Shown here piece by piece: positions 6,038 through 6,039 of a stretch of DNA of 6,039 bases. Position numbers and translations under genes: made by a program. The DNA lies in the NCBI GenBank assembly GCA_030595925.1, contig JAUVLC010000133.1, positions 1 to 6,039 on the forward strand, in the 5' to 3' direction. Source of the DNA: Clostridia bacterium. Its GTDB lineage: Bacteria; CBDUZB01; JAGLHV01. The notes under the pieces were generated by a model. The model was not told the DNA's origin and did not search any database. It saw nothing but the letters and a program-made list of their open reading frames with translations. Within the stretch, counting starts at the first letter, position 1. The number at the start of each line of letters is the position of its first letter.

Positions 6038-6039
6038 AC

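Overview
The window is AT-rich bacterial DNA, with strongly A/T-biased codons and long A and T runs. It carries a piece of an antiviral or toxin-antitoxin island, a small repeat-bounded nuclease element, and one ordinary membrane-protein gene. I cannot name the species. The low GC, the palindromic repeats beginning TTGTCATTGCGA, the GCAGGCTAAAGCCTGC palindromes and the zinc-ribbon RDD protein are the sort of combination I associate with genomes of poorly cultivated bacterial phyla. That is an impression, not a placement. All convincing genes are on the + strand.

Bases 1-4648 look like one operon. It starts with the 3' part of a minimal nucleotidyltransferase antitoxin (MntA type), which overlaps a HEPN toxin gene (hepT). 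After 24 bp comes a 1360-residue protein with an N-terminal SIR2-type NAD+-consuming domain and about 1050 residues of helical C-terminal sequence. The MntA/HepT pair keeps its catalytic and modification motifs (GSX10DXD and RX4HXY). The SIR2 domain keeps the GAGAS, TTNID, HLHGS and GYSLSE motifs. The likely theme is defence by NAD+ depletion next to a type VII toxin-antitoxin pair. The SIR2 protein has no recognisable STAND/NACHT P-loop, so it would have to sense and fire by another mechanism, as in DSR-type defence sirtuins.

Bases 4766-5161 hold a compact element of about 380 bp. Its ends are an exact 12-bp inverted repeat (TTGTCATTGCGA / TCGCAATGACAA), directly flanked on both sides by AAAAAAGT, which looks like an 8-bp target duplication. 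Its only cargo is a GIY-YIG nuclease gene. The conserved start of that gene (MNKQ-YIYIMTNK) is interrupted by one TAG codon, so the copy is probably dead or N-terminally crippled.

Bases 5193-5849 hold a consensus sigma-70 promoter (TTGACA, 17 bp, TATAAT), a leader of about 90 nt with a 17-bp palindrome, and a gene for a zinc-ribbon plus RDD-domain membrane protein. The window ends in a non-coding stretch with two 18-bp palindromes that are exact reverse complements of each other.
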